Shown: positions 28,166-36,811, numbered from the stretch's first letter. The stretch: DNA of 64,000 nt from Homoserinimonas sp. OAct 916 (GCF_003260275.1 NZ_QJHB01000003.1:62001-126000), one strand, 5' to 3'. A program made the numbers and translations. Notes: generated from the letters alone by a model not told the origin.

Positions 28166-29281
28166 ATGGTGACACAGGCGGACACGATTGTCGTCGGAGG
28201 CGGCGCAATGGGGTCTGCGGCCACGTGGCAACTGGCGGCCAGGGGTCGTGCAGTGATCATGCTGGAAAGGTTCGAGAGCGGGCACGACCAGGGCGCCTCG
28301 CACGGCAGTACCCGCAATTTCAACGTCGGCTACACCGATCCGGCCTATATCGACATGCTGATCGAGGCCCAACGGCTGTGGCGGGAGTTGGAGACGGAGT
28401 CGGAGACGACCCTGCTGGAAGTCACCGGCATCGTCAATCACGGTGCCAACCCGCACTACGGGCAGATGCTGGATGCGTTGACCCGGGCGGGCATGCCGGC
28501 GGAGTTTCTTCCGCCCGAGGAGGCCCAGCGCCGATGGCCAGGCATCCGGTTCGACACCCGGGTGCTCTACACCCCCGAGGCCGGGCGGTTGAACGCGGCC
28601 GAGGCGCTGGCAGTATTGCACCAGGCAGCCTGCTCTCGCGGGGCGCACCTTCGCTTCAACACCCAGGCCACACGCCTCGAGGTGATCGACGACGACCTCG
28701 TGCGAATCACCACGGCCGATGAGGTCTTCGAGGCCACCCGTGTGATCGTCACGGTTGGGGCCTGGACCAGAAAGTTGATCGGTTCCAGGCTCGACCTGCC
28801 CAGACTGATCGTCACCCAGGAGCAGCCGGCGCATTTCGCGGCCCGCGACGCTGGCCATACCTGGCCGGGATTCAACCACGTGCCCACTGCAGGAGACCCG
28901 GACTACGACTACTGGTACTCCCCGATCTACGGCATGCACAGCCCCGGCGAGGGAATCAAAGCCGGCTGGCACGGGGTCGGGCCAGTGGTCGATCCAGACA
29001 CGCGCAGCTTCACGGCCGAGCCGGCCCAACTGCGCGCGTTGCAGCGCTATGTGCGCGAGTGGCTGCCCGGAGCGGACCCGGAGCGGTACGAAGACCTGAG
29101 TTGCACCTATACGACCGCGCCGGACTCCAACTTCGTGTTGCGTTCCGAAGGACCGATCACCGTCGGCGCCGGGTTCGCCGGGCATGGGTTCAAGTTCACG
29201 CCCGCGATCGGTCGTATTCTGGCCGACCTGTCTGACGGCAGTAAACCCGCACCGGAACTCACCCTGTCGCCGTGGCCCTAG
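28166..29281 (+). CDS. solA: N-methyl-L-tryptophan / sarcosine oxidase-like flavoenzyme
   Basis: A 371-residue FAD-dependent amine oxidase of the monomeric sarcosine oxidase family. The dinucleotide fold opens with 'TIVVGGGAMGSAATWQLAARG' in part, then 'RFESGHDQGASHGSTRNF' near residue 33-50, diagnostic of SolA/MSOX. The catalytic-domain 'YTTAPDSNFVL' and 'GAGFAGHGFKFTPAIG' near the end match the family. Unusual: the segment 'SCTYTTAPD' holds the Cys that covalently binds FAD in this family, so the flavin is probably covalently linked. It oxidises an N-methyl amino acid and releases formaldehyde and hydrogen peroxide. Confidence 0.85.
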   Translation: MVTQADTIVVGGGAMGSAATWQLAARGRAVIMLERFESGHDQGASHGSTRNFNVGYTDPAYIDMLIEAQRLWRELETESETTLLEVTGIVNHGANPHYGQMLDALTRAGMPAEFLPPEEAQRRWPGIRFDTRVLYTPEAGRLNAAEALAVLHQAACSRGAHLRFNTQATRLEVIDDDLVRITTADEVFEATRVIVTVGAWTRKLIGSRLDLPRLIVTQEQPAHFAARDAGHTWPGFNHVPTAGDPDYDYWYSPIYGMHSPGEGIKAGWHGVGPVVDPDTRSFTAEPAQLRALQRYVREWLPGADPERYEDLSCTYTTAPDSNFVLRSEGPITVGAGFAGHGFKFTPAIGRILADLSDGSKPAPELTLSPWP

Positions 29282-29356
29282 TCCGAACCAGGCGTGTGGA
29301 CAGCTGAATGATCTGCGCCCGACCTCACATTTTCGCGCGCTGGCACGTCTTCCCAA

Positions 29357-29920
29357 GTGATGATGAAAACACCGTTTGATGTGATCGTGGCGCAGCATGC
29401 CGCAACTGTGTGGCGTGTGTGCCGGGCCGTGCTGGGCGTTCACACCGACGCAGACGACGCCTGGTCAGAGACATTCCTGTCGGCGTTGCAGGCATGGCCG
29501 AACCTGCCGGAGGATGCCAACGTCGAAGCCTGGCTGGTGACCATCGCTCGCCGGAAGGCGATTGATGTCATCCGGTTCAGGAAGAGGCACGCGATCACTG
29601 TGGACGAGTTGCCCGAAAGGCACTCCCCACACGGAATCCCCGGTCGGGTCGACCTCGACCTGTGGGCGGCGATCGCGGCGCTCCCCGAGAAGCAACGCAA
29701 CGTCGTCGCGTACCACCACCTGGCCGGTATCCCATACACGCAGGTGGCCGAAATCATCGGTGGCACCGTCGAGGCGGCGCGCAGGGCCGGATCTGATGCC
29801 ATCCGGAGCCTCCGCGGAACCATTCAGCCCGGTGCCATTCAACCCGGTGCCATTCAGCCCGGTGCCATTCAACCCCGTGTCATCCAACCCGAAGACGACT
29901 CGAAAGGATCCGCACTGTGA
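29357..29920 (+). CDS. ECF-type RNA polymerase sigma factor with repetitive C-terminus
   Basis: A two-domain sigma factor of 187 residues. Region 2 includes 'DADDAWSETFLSALQAWPNL' and 'EAWLVTIARRKAIDVIRF'; region 4 is 'LPEKQRNVVAYHHLAGIPYT' then 'VAEIIGGTVEAARR'. The start is ambiguous among consecutive GTG-ATG-ATG codons (29357, 29360, 29363). The last 35 residues are a five-unit IQPGA-type repeat not part of the fold. The next gene, a DNA alkyltransferase, overlaps by GTGA, so the sigma factor is likely to control its own operon in response to DNA alkylation. No zinc-finger anti-sigma gene is adjacent. Confidence 0.85.
   Translation: MMMKTPFDVIVAQHAATVWRVCRAVLGVHTDADDAWSETFLSALQAWPNLPEDANVEAWLVTIARRKAIDVIRFRKRHAITVDELPERHSPHGIPGRVDLDLWAAIAALPEKQRNVVAYHHLAGIPYTQVAEIIGGTVEAARRAGSDAIRSLRGTIQPGAIQPGAIQPGAIQPRVIQPEDDSKGSAL
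29821..29895 (+). repeat. 15-bp tandem repeat at sigma factor 3' end, five units
   Basis: Five consecutive 15-bp units based on CATTCAGCCCGGTGC (29821, 29836, 29851, 29866, 29881), the last two more diverged. They encode IQPGA, IQPGA, IQPGA, IQPRV, IQPED. The array ends 21 bases before the downstream gene starts. Confidence 0.95.
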
Positions 29921-30621
29921 ACGACAGCATCCTGAACGACAGCATCCTGAACCACGGCATCTCGAACCACGGCATCTCAAATCACAGCACCCCGAGCCAG
30001 GACAGCGGCGAGACCGAGCGCAACACACTGCTTCGATTGACTGCCCCGACGGCGGCGGAGATCGGGGCCCTGCGCAACCGGTTGGCCCTGGCTGCCGATC
30101 GCGAGGGCATCCTCGACGTGGCTTACACGACCGTCGACACCCCGGTGGGCCCGTTGCTGCTGGCCGCGACCGAACGGGGGCTCGTGCGGGTGGCATTCGA
30201 ACGAGAGGGTCATGACCAGGTGTTGCAGCAACTTGCGGCCAAGGTCAGCCCGCGAATCGTGCGGGCCCCGCAACGGTTGGATGCGGCCGCACGGCAGATC
30301 ACCGAATATTTCGCAGGTTCGCGCACCAAATTCGACCTCGGGCTGGACTTTGCATTATCGGGCGGGTTCCGAGAGCAGGTTCAGCGCCACCTGACCCAGA
30401 TCGGCTACGGGCACACCGAGTCATACAGGGACGTCGCCCGAATCGTCGGCAACCCCCGCGCCGTGCGCGCGGTCGGAACGGCCTGCGCCACCAACCCCCT
30501 CCCTGTCGTGGTGCCCTGCCACCGGGTGCTGCGCGCCGATGGTGGCTTGGGCGGCTACATCGGCGGCCTGGCCGCGAAGACGTCGCTGCTCGCGCTGGAA
30601 TCGGCCACGGTGGCCGGCTGA
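29917..30621 (+). CDS. ogt: Methylated-DNA-protein cysteine methyltransferase
   Basis: A 234-residue O6-alkylguanine-DNA alkyltransferase. The acceptor Cys is residue 201 in 'VVPCHRVLRADGGLGGY', and the DNA-binding helix-turn-helix contains 'YRDVARIVGNPRAVRAVGTA'. The N-terminal domain starts around residue 65 ('VDTPVGPLLLAAT'). The first 25 residues are a five-fold repeat of a pentapeptide (NDSIL to NHGIS) without family counterpart, and residues 30-60 form a helical extension. It transfers alkyl groups from DNA to itself and is consumed. It starts at a GTG overlapping the sigma factor stop codon, so co-expression is nearly certain. Confidence 0.93.
   Translation: MNDSILNDSILNHGISNHGISNHSTPSQDSGETERNTLLRLTAPTAAEIGALRNRLALAADREGILDVAYTTVDTPVGPLLLAATERGLVRVAFEREGHDQVLQQLAAKVSPRIVRAPQRLDAAARQITEYFAGSRTKFDLGLDFALSGGFREQVQRHLTQIGYGHTESYRDVARIVGNPRAVRAVGTACATNPLPVVVPCHRVLRADGGLGGYIGGLAAKTSLLALESATVAG
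29920..29994 (+). repeat. 15-bp tandem repeat at alkyltransferase 5' end, five units
   Basis: Units AACGACAGCATCCTG (29920, 29935), AACCACGGCATCTCG (29950), AACCACGGCATCTCA (29965) and a diverged fifth (29980). They begin one base after the GTG start codon. Together with the sigma factor array this makes two unrelated 15-bp arrays flanking one stop-start overlap. Confidence 0.93.
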
Positions 30622-30672
30622 CCATCGTCTCCTGGTCAACACCGCTTGGTCAGTGCCGGCAGTGCAGCGCTG

Positions 30673-30700
30673 CGTGAATCAGCGCTCGTGAATCAGCGCT
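30673..30700. repeat. 14-bp direct repeat between convergent genes
   Basis: CGTGAATCAGCGCT occurs twice in tandem, exact, between the alkyltransferase stop and the stop of the convergent mannosyltransferase. The flanks hold partial copies (GCAGCGCTG, CAGCGCTGCG). Confidence 0.85.
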
Positions 30701-30706
30701 GCGTTA

Positions 30707-32302
30707 TCAATGCCACGTGGGGAGCCAGATGTGCAACTGCCAGAACCACAGGGGCGTCTGGATGCCGGTCCACAGCGGGAAGAAGAACGCGCTGACCAGA
30801 AGTGCCATGCCGAGGTAGATCCCCACCACCCGGATTCCGCTGAGGCGCCGCTCGACGGGATCGTCCGGTCTGCCGAGGATCACACCGATCACAAACACCA
30901 ACCCGAGAATCAGGTAGGGCTCGAATGCGATTGTGTAGAACTGGAAAACCGTGCGGTGCAGGTACAACATCCACGGGGCGTACCCGGCCACCACGCCGGC
31001 CAGGATCAGACCCACCTGCCATTCGCGGCGGCGCACCAACCGGTACACCAGATAGACCAGCGCCGCAGTGGCCGCCCACCAGATCAGCGGGTTTGCCAAC
31101 TCGGTGATCGCCTCTGAACAATTGGGGAACGCGCACCCGTCCACCCCTTGGAGGTTGCCACGGTAGAACATGCTGGTCGGCCGGATCATCAACAGCCAGG
31201 TCAGCGGGTTGGCCTGGTAGGCATGGGGATCGTTCACCCCGACGTGGTAGTTGTACATGCTCGCCTGGTAGTGCCAGAGGCTCTGGAACCAGCGTGGCAC
31301 CCAGGTGAGCACGCCGGTCCACGCGTTCCCGGGCTCATCGGCCCACTGGCGGTAGTAGCCGCCGGCGGTCACGATCCAGCCGGTCCATGCGACCAGATAC
31401 GTCAACAACGCCGCCGGCACCATCAGCAGGAAGGTGGCCGGGGCCTGCTTGAGCACGGCACCGCTGGCCCAGAAGCCGATCCCGGCCCGGCGCCGGGCGA
31501 GGGCATCCACCACTACCACGTAGACGGCGAAGACGGCCAGAAAATACAGCCCCGACCATTTCACAGCACTGGTTGCGCCGAACAGGATTCCGGCGGCGAG
31601 CAGCCAGGGCCGCCACCAGAGCATCGGTCCCCAACCCGGGTCCTTCCCCGTTTCGCTGCGCGCCACAAGCCACGCGGTCAACCGGTTCCGGTGCCAGCCG
31701 CGATCCAGCAGCACCGCCCCGAAACCGAGCAGCGCGAGAAACATGACCATGTTGTCGAGCAGGGCGACCCGGCTCATCACGATCGCGTTCCCGTCAATGG
31801 CCATCAGGAAACCGGCGATCGTGGCCAACAGGGTCGAATGCAGTAGGGCGCGGGCGACCAGGGTGAGCAGGAAGACCGCGAGGATGCCGACGACGGCGAC
31901 GCTGATTCGCCAGCCGGTCGCATCCTGGGCGCCGAAGACAGCCAGCCCGAGTGCGATGATCCACTTACCGAGTGGCGGATGCGCGACAAATGAGCCGTCG
32001 TCTGAAAAGCCATTGACGCTACCGGCATTGAACTTGGTGTCGGCGTCATTCGGCCAGACCGCCTCGTAGCCCAGATGCAGGGTGGTCCACGCGTCTTTGA
32101 CGTAGTAGGTCTCGTCGAAGACCAACGAATGCGGCTGGCCCAGGTTCCACAAGCGTAGAACGGCGGCCAGCAGAGTGACCGCTATCGGGCCGCCCCAGTA
32201 CCAGAGTCGCAACCGGCCGGGGGTGCGCAGGGTGTGTGCCCACCACGCGTCGAGCCGGGTGAGCGTGGCCGCGTGTCGCGGGGCAGGGGTGGTCTCGGAC
32301 AC
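30707..32302 (-). CDS. pmt: Protein O-mannosyltransferase (dolichyl-phosphate-mannose type)
   Basis: A 531-residue polytopic membrane GT-C glycosyltransferase. The catalytic acidic motif in the first extracytoplasmic loop is 'LVFDETYYVKDAW', and 'VAHPPLGKWIIALGLAVFG' is the second PMT signature. About ten to twelve hydrophobic helices follow. It moves mannose from polyprenyl-phosphate-mannose to secreted proteins as they leave through Sec. Its position next to rsmI is the same as in Mycobacterium (Rv1002c beside Rv1003), which supports orthology. Divergent from rsmI. Confidence 0.92.
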   Translation of the reverse strand: MSETTPAPRHAATLTRLDAWWAHTLRTPGRLRLWYWGGPIAVTLLAAVLRLWNLGQPHSLVFDETYYVKDAWTTLHLGYEAVWPNDADTKFNAGSVNGFSDDGSFVAHPPLGKWIIALGLAVFGAQDATGWRISVAVVGILAVFLLTLVARALLHSTLLATIAGFLMAIDGNAIVMSRVALLDNMVMFLALLGFGAVLLDRGWHRNRLTAWLVARSETGKDPGWGPMLWWRPWLLAAGILFGATSAVKWSGLYFLAVFAVYVVVVDALARRRAGIGFWASGAVLKQAPATFLLMVPAALLTYLVAWTGWIVTAGGYYRQWADEPGNAWTGVLTWVPRWFQSLWHYQASMYNYHVGVNDPHAYQANPLTWLLMIRPTSMFYRGNLQGVDGCAFPNCSEAITELANPLIWWAATAALVYLVYRLVRRREWQVGLILAGVVAGYAPWMLYLHRTVFQFYTIAFEPYLILGLVFVIGVILGRPDDPVERRLSGIRVVGIYLGMALLVSAFFFPLWTGIQTPLWFWQLHIWLPTWH

Positions 32303-32413
32303 CTGACCATGTTACCCAAGCGGTTTATGCCCAGACGGCAACCAGTTCACCTGGTTCGAGAAGTGGTGACGACTGGTGCGGACAGCAGCGGCGCCGGATG
32401 CGAGACTGGGCAG

Positions 32414-33238
32414 GTGATCATCCTCGCCGCGACCCCCATCGGAAACCTGAAGGATGCCTCGATGCGGCTCATCGAGGCATTGGGGGAGGCGACGGTGATC
32501 GCCGCCGAGGACACCCGGGTGACAGTGCACCTGTTACGGGCGCTCGGACTCGAGAACCGGCCGAGGCTGATCGCACTGCACGATCACAATGAGCGCCGGG
32601 TCTCAGCCGAACTGGTCGAACTGGCGCGCACCGAGGACGTACTGGTGCTCAGCGACGCGGGAATGCCCACCGTCTCCGACCCCGGCTTCCACCTGGTCGA
32701 CCAGGCCGCCAAGGCTGGTGTGGGCGTGACGGTGCTGCCCGGGCCGTCCGCGGTGATCACAGCACTTGCCGTATCCGGGCTGCCCACCGACCGGTTCACC
32801 TTCGAGGGGTTCGTGCCGAGAAAACACGGCGAGCGGATGACCCGGCTGGCCTCTCTCGCCGGGGAGCAGCGCACCATGGTCTTCTTCGAGTCGCCGAACC
32901 GGCTGGCCGCGGCGCTGGTCGACATGGCCGAGGTATTCGGTGGCGAACGCCGAGCGGTGGTGTGCCGGGAGCTGACCAAGATGTTCGAAGAGGTGAAGCG
33001 CGGCACTGTCGCGGAACTGGCCGAGTGGGCGGCTGCGGGGGTGCGCGGTGAGATCTGTGTGGTGGTGGCCGGCGCCGATGAGGTGCAGGTCGACGTGGCC
33101 GAAGGATTGCGCCAGGTCAAGGCGCTGGTCGCGCACGGCATGAGGTTGAAAGATGCCGCCGGCCAGGTGTCGGGAGAGACCGGCCTCGGCAAGCGCGAGC
33201 TCTACCAGGCGTCCCTCGCCGCCCGCGATCCAGCCTGA
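32414..33238 (+). CDS. rsmI: 16S rRNA (cytidine-1402-2'-O)-methyltransferase
   Basis: A 274-residue SAM-dependent tetrapyrrole-methylase fold enzyme that methylates C1402 in the ribosomal P site. It begins 'VIILAATPIGNLKDASMRLI', which includes the family signature TPIGNL; further marks are 'ALGEATVIAAEDTR', 'SDAGMPTVSDPG' and 'LPGPSAVITALAVSGLPTD'. GTG at 32414 is chosen because homologues start exactly at this point; the open frame upstream is unrelated. First gene of the rsmI-metG-tatD-rsmA-ispE run. Confidence 0.95.
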   Translation: MIILAATPIGNLKDASMRLIEALGEATVIAAEDTRVTVHLLRALGLENRPRLIALHDHNERRVSAELVELARTEDVLVLSDAGMPTVSDPGFHLVDQAAKAGVGVTVLPGPSAVITALAVSGLPTDRFTFEGFVPRKHGERMTRLASLAGEQRTMVFFESPNRLAAALVDMAEVFGGERRAVVCRELTKMFEEVKRGTVAELAEWAAAGVRGEICVVVAGADEVQVDVAEGLRQVKALVAHGMRLKDAAGQVSGETGLGKRELYQASLAARDPA

Positions 33239-33287
33239 CTGCGTCACCGAAATGGTGAATTTGCACGCGCCATTTAGGATGGGAGTC

Positions 33288-34871
33288 ATGGCTAACGGCT
33301 CCTCCTTCTTCGTGACCACCCCGATCTTCTACGTCAACGACGTTCCCCACATCGGGCACGCCTATACCGAGGTGGCGGCTGACGTGCTCGCGCGGTGGCA
33401 CCGGCAGGCCGGCGACGACACGTGGTTACTGACTGGAACCGACGAACACGGCCAGAAGATCCTGCGCACGGCGACCCAACACAACACCACGCCGAAGGAA
33501 TGGGCAGACCGCTTGGTGGAGACGGCCTGGCTGCCGTTGCTGGGCACCCTGAACATTTCGAACGACGACTTCATCCGCACCACCGAACCGCGGCACGAGG
33601 TGAGCACTCAGAAGTTCCTCACCCAGCTGCGTGACGCCGGCTACATCTACGAGGGCGAGTACGAGGGCGCCTACTGTGTCGGTTGTGAGGAGTACAAGCA
33701 CGACGCCGACCTCGTGGACGGCACCGGGGACTACGTCGGCCTGATGGTCTGCGCCATCCACTCCAAGCCGGTCGAGTTGCTGCACGAGAAGAATTACTTC
33801 TTTCGGATGAGCGACTTTCAGCAGCAGTTGATCGACCTGTACGAGCAGAACCCGCTTTTCGTGCAGCCGGAGGCGGCGCGCAACGAAGTGATGGCGTTCG
33901 TGCGGCGCGGGCTCGACGACCTGTCCATCTCGCGTTCCAGCTTCGACTGGGGGATCAAGGTGCCGTGGGACGACAGCCACGTCGTCTACGTCTGGTTCGA
34001 GGCTCTGTTGAACTACATCACCGCCACCGGGTACGGTCAGGATGAGGAACTGTTCGCCAGGCGCTGGCCGGCCACCCACCTTGTCGGCCGCGACATTCTG
34101 AGGTTCCACGCGGTGATCTGGCCCGCGATGCTCATGGCTGCAGGTCTGCCGGTTCCGAAACAGGTGTTCGGGCACGGCTGGCTCCTGGTCGGCGGCGAGA
34201 AGATGTCGAAGTCGAAGCTCACCGGAATCGCCCCGACCGAGATCACCGACACGTTCGGCTCCGACGCGTTTCGCTACTACTTCATGAGGGCCATCGGTTT
34301 CGGCCATGACGGCTCGTTCAGCTGGGAGGACCTGTCTGCCCGCTACCAGGCGGAGCTGGCCAACGGCTTCGGCAACCTGGCATCGCGCACCCTCGCCATG
34401 GTCACCAAGTACTTCGGCGGCGCGGTTCCCGCCCCAGCCGGCTATTCCGACGCCGACCTGGCCATTCAAGCGGTGGTCAGTGCGGCCGCGACGCAGGCCG
34501 ACGCAGCGATCGAGAGATTGGCGATCCACGAGGCCATCCACGCCATCTGGACCATCGTGGAAGAGCTGAACGGCTACATCACCCTGCAGGAGCCGTGGGC
34601 GCTGGCCAAGGATGAGGCCAATCGGGCCCGGCTGGGAACCGTGTTGTACACCGCCGCCGAGGGCTTGCGTGCGCTCGCCGTGCTGCTCTCCCCGGTCATG
34701 CCGCTGGCGTGTGGCCGGCTATGGACCGCCCTCGGTGTCGAGGCGAGGCTCGGAACTCTCACGGCGCAAAGGATCCGCGAGGCCGGGCAGTGGGGCCAAC
34801 TCCCGGTCGGCACCGTGGTCGGTGCGCTGGAGTCGCTGTTCCCGCGCATCGAGCAGGCGCCTGGGGCCTGA
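33288..34871 (+). CDS. metG: Methionyl-tRNA synthetase
   Basis: A 527-residue class I aminoacyl-tRNA synthetase that charges tRNA-Met. HIGH-type motif: 'VPHIGHAYTE' near residue 18; KMSKS motif: 'GGEKMSKSKL' near residue 303. The zinc-knuckle insertion shows 'YCVGCEEY' and 'CAIHSKP'. The anticodon-binding helices occupy the C-terminal third; the extra C-terminal dimerisation domain of longer MetG proteins is absent, as in most Actinobacteria. ATG at 33288 has AGGATGGGAG upstream. The stop is followed within 13 bases by a 15-bp tandem repeat that runs into tatD. Confidence 0.97.
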   Translation: MANGSSFFVTTPIFYVNDVPHIGHAYTEVAADVLARWHRQAGDDTWLLTGTDEHGQKILRTATQHNTTPKEWADRLVETAWLPLLGTLNISNDDFIRTTEPRHEVSTQKFLTQLRDAGYIYEGEYEGAYCVGCEEYKHDADLVDGTGDYVGLMVCAIHSKPVELLHEKNYFFRMSDFQQQLIDLYEQNPLFVQPEAARNEVMAFVRRGLDDLSISRSSFDWGIKVPWDDSHVVYVWFEALLNYITATGYGQDEELFARRWPATHLVGRDILRFHAVIWPAMLMAAGLPVPKQVFGHGWLLVGGEKMSKSKLTGIAPTEITDTFGSDAFRYYFMRAIGFGHDGSFSWEDLSARYQAELANGFGNLASRTLAMVTKYFGGAVPAPAGYSDADLAIQAVVSAAATQADAAIERLAIHEAIHAIWTIVEELNGYITLQEPWALAKDEANRARLGTVLYTAAEGLRALAVLLSPVMPLACGRLWTALGVEARLGTLTAQRIREAGQWGQLPVGTVVGALESLFPRIEQAPGA

Positions 34872-34883
34872 TCGTGAGAAACA

Positions 34884-34958
34884 CAGCGCACGACTGGACA
34901 GCGCACGACTGGACAGCGCACGACTGGACACCGCACGACTGGACAGCGCATGACTGAT
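34884..34958 (+). repeat. 15-bp tandem repeat spanning metG-tatD junction
   Basis: Five units based on CAGCGCACGACTGGA (34884, 34899, 34914, 34929, 34944). In the last unit ACG has become ATG, and that ATG (34950) is the best start codon of tatD. The first three units are identical and the fourth differs by one base. Confidence 0.95.
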
Positions 34959-35942
34959 ACCGGGTACATTCGGCAGCGCGACAAATCGCCTGGCCGCGAC
35001 CTCAGCCACCCGCCGTTGCCCCAGCCGCTGGTAGTGCCCTGTTACGACAACCATGCGCACCTGGAGATCGCCGACGGCGACGAGCCACTCGAGTACCGCG
35101 AGCATCTCGATCGGGCGGCCAGCGTGGGCATCCGCGGGGTCGTGCAGGTCGGCGGCGACGTGGCCACCTCGATCTGGTCGGCCGAACAGGCTGCGATCGA
35201 ACCGCGCCTGCTCGCCGCGGTTGCCATCCACCCCAATGAGGCCCCGCGCTACGACGAAGCCGGGGAGTTGGATGATGCCATCGCCACGATTGCCGAACTG
35301 GCCACCCGGCCGCGCGTGCGAGCGATCGGAGAGACCGGACTCGACTTCTTCCGCACACCTGAGGAAGGTCGGGCATCCCAGCACCGCAGCTTCGAGGCGC
35401 ACATCCAGATCGCCAAGGACAACGACCTGGCCATGCAGATCCACGACCGCGACGCCCATGACGCCGTGATCGAGACCCTGTTGCGCGTCGGCGCCCCCAG
35501 CCGCACCGTCTTCCACTGCTTCTCCGGAGACGCGGCCATGGCTGCGCTCTGTGCTGACAACGGTTGGTACCTGTCGTTCGCCGGCAACATCACGTTCAAG
35601 AATGCCGAGCAGTTGCGTGAGGCGCTGCGCGTGGTGCCGCGCAACCTGCTGCTGGTCGAGACCGACGCGCCGTTCCTCACGCCGATGCCGTTCCGGGGGC
35701 GACCGAACTCGCCATATCTGGTGCCCCACACCCTGCGGGCGATGGCCGAATACCTGGGCGCCGAGGTGTCGATACTCGCGGCTCAGATCTCATCGAACAC
35801 CGAACTGGTCTACGGCAGCTGGGACGCCGAGCCGGTCACCACCGTACCGATCAACGCAGTACCGACCAGCGCAGTACCGACCAGCGCAGCACCGACCAGC
35901 GCAGTACCGGCCCCGCCGAAGCACCCGGGACAGATCGCGTGA
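34950..35942 (+). CDS. tatD: TatD family metal-dependent DNase
   Basis: A 330-residue TIM-barrel metallohydrolase. Metal ligands: His-x-His in 'YDNHAHLEI', Glu in 'AIGETGLDFF', His in 'MQIHDRDAHDAV' and 'VFHCFSGD', and Asp in 'LVETDAPFLTPMPFRG'. It acts as a 3'-5' exonuclease in DNA repair and RNA quality control. The N-terminal 'YIRQRDKS' matches the usual actinobacterial start, so ATG 34950 is right even though it sits in a repeat and lacks a clear ribosome binding site. The last 35 residues contain VPTSA-type repeats outside the fold. It overlaps rsmA by GTGA. Confidence 0.93.
   Translation: MTDTGYIRQRDKSPGRDLSHPPLPQPLVVPCYDNHAHLEIADGDEPLEYREHLDRAASVGIRGVVQVGGDVATSIWSAEQAAIEPRLLAAVAIHPNEAPRYDEAGELDDAIATIAELATRPRVRAIGETGLDFFRTPEEGRASQHRSFEAHIQIAKDNDLAMQIHDRDAHDAVIETLLRVGAPSRTVFHCFSGDAAMAALCADNGWYLSFAGNITFKNAEQLREALRVVPRNLLLVETDAPFLTPMPFRGRPNSPYLVPHTLRAMAEYLGAEVSILAAQISSNTELVYGSWDAEPVTTVPINAVPTSAVPTSAAPTSAVPAPPKHPGQIA
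35844..35918 (+). repeat. 15-bp tandem repeat at tatD 3' end
   Basis: Units based on GTACCGACCAGCGCA at 35844, 35859, 35874 and 35889, with a diverged fifth at 35904. They encode VPINA, VPTSA, VPTSA, APTSA, VPAPP. The array ends about 20 bases before the rsmA start. Confidence 0.93.
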
Positions 35943-36811
35943 AACCGTCGCCGCTGCTCGGGCCGGCCGAAATCCGTGACCTGGCGGCACTGCTCGACAT
36001 CCAGCCGACAAAGAAGCTCGGTCAGAACTTCCTGATCGACGCGAACGTGGTGCGCCGGATCGTGAAGATCGCACGTCTGGAAGCAAGCGACACCGTGCTT
36101 GAGGTGGGGCCGGGTTTGGGTTCGCTGACCCTCGGCCTTCTCGGCAGCGCCGCTGAAGTGATCGCGGTCGAGATCGACGCCAGACTGGCGGCGCAATTGC
36201 CCCTGACCGTGGAGCAGTTCGATCCGCCCGGCCGCCTCACGGTCATCCGGGCCGACGCCATGAAGGTGGAGTCACTTCCTGGAACCCCCGACCACCTTGT
36301 CGCCAACCTGCCCTACAACATCTCGGTGCCGGTTCTGCTGCATCTTATGGAACACTTCCCCTCGCTCAGATCAGGTGTGGTGATGGTTCAGTCGGAGGTG
36401 GGTCACCGATTGGCGGCCGCGCCCGGTTCCAAGGTCTACGGCTCGCCGAGCGTCAAGGCCGCGTGGTACGGCACGTGGCAGACGGCCGGGCCGGTCAGCC
36501 GGCAGGTGTTCTGGCCGGTGCCGAACGTCGATTCGGTGCTGGTGTCGTTCCAGCGGCACGAGACGCAACCGGGAGACGAGACATTGCGCCGTCAGGTGTT
36601 CCATCTCGTCGATGCCGCGTTCGGGCAGCGCCGCAAAATGATGCGGCAGGCGCTCTCCCACGTGCTCGGCGACAGTCAGACGGCGTCGGAGATTCTGCAG
36701 TCGGCGGGGATAGCTCCCACCGAGCGCGGCGAACAGCTCACTGTGGAAGATTTCATCAAGCTGGCGCAGGCTGCCAGGCAGCGCGGGATTTCCCCGGCAC
36801 CACTGCACTAG
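35939..36811 (+). CDS. rsmA: 16S rRNA (adenine-1518/1519-N6)-dimethyltransferase
   Basis: The KsgA enzyme, 290 residues, which dimethylates two adenines in the 3' hairpin of 16S rRNA during small-subunit assembly. SAM motif I is 'VLEVGPGLGSLT', motif IV is 'NLPYNISVPVLLH', and the N-terminal 'KKLGQNFLIDANVVRRI' is family specific. It starts at a GTG overlapping the tatD stop. In Mycobacterium an rpfB gene lies between tatD and this gene; here nothing intervenes. Loss of the enzyme typically gives kasugamycin resistance. Confidence 0.96.
   Translation: MKPSPLLGPAEIRDLAALLDIQPTKKLGQNFLIDANVVRRIVKIARLEASDTVLEVGPGLGSLTLGLLGSAAEVIAVEIDARLAAQLPLTVEQFDPPGRLTVIRADAMKVESLPGTPDHLVANLPYNISVPVLLHLMEHFPSLRSGVVMVQSEVGHRLAAAPGSKVYGSPSVKAAWYGTWQTAGPVSRQVFWPVPNVDSVLVSFQRHETQPGDETLRRQVFHLVDAAFGQRRKMMRQALSHVLGDSQTASEILQSAGIAPTERGEQLTVEDFIKLAQAARQRGISPAPLH

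Noticed and set aside
27968-29443. A 491-codon minus-strand frame opposite the SolA-type gene
   Set aside because: Mirrors a well-supported plus-strand flavoenzyme and lacks motifs.
34884-34958. CRISPR array
   Set aside because: Units of 15 bp directly abut one another with no spacers, and no cas gene is present. The same holds for all other repeat arrays in the window.
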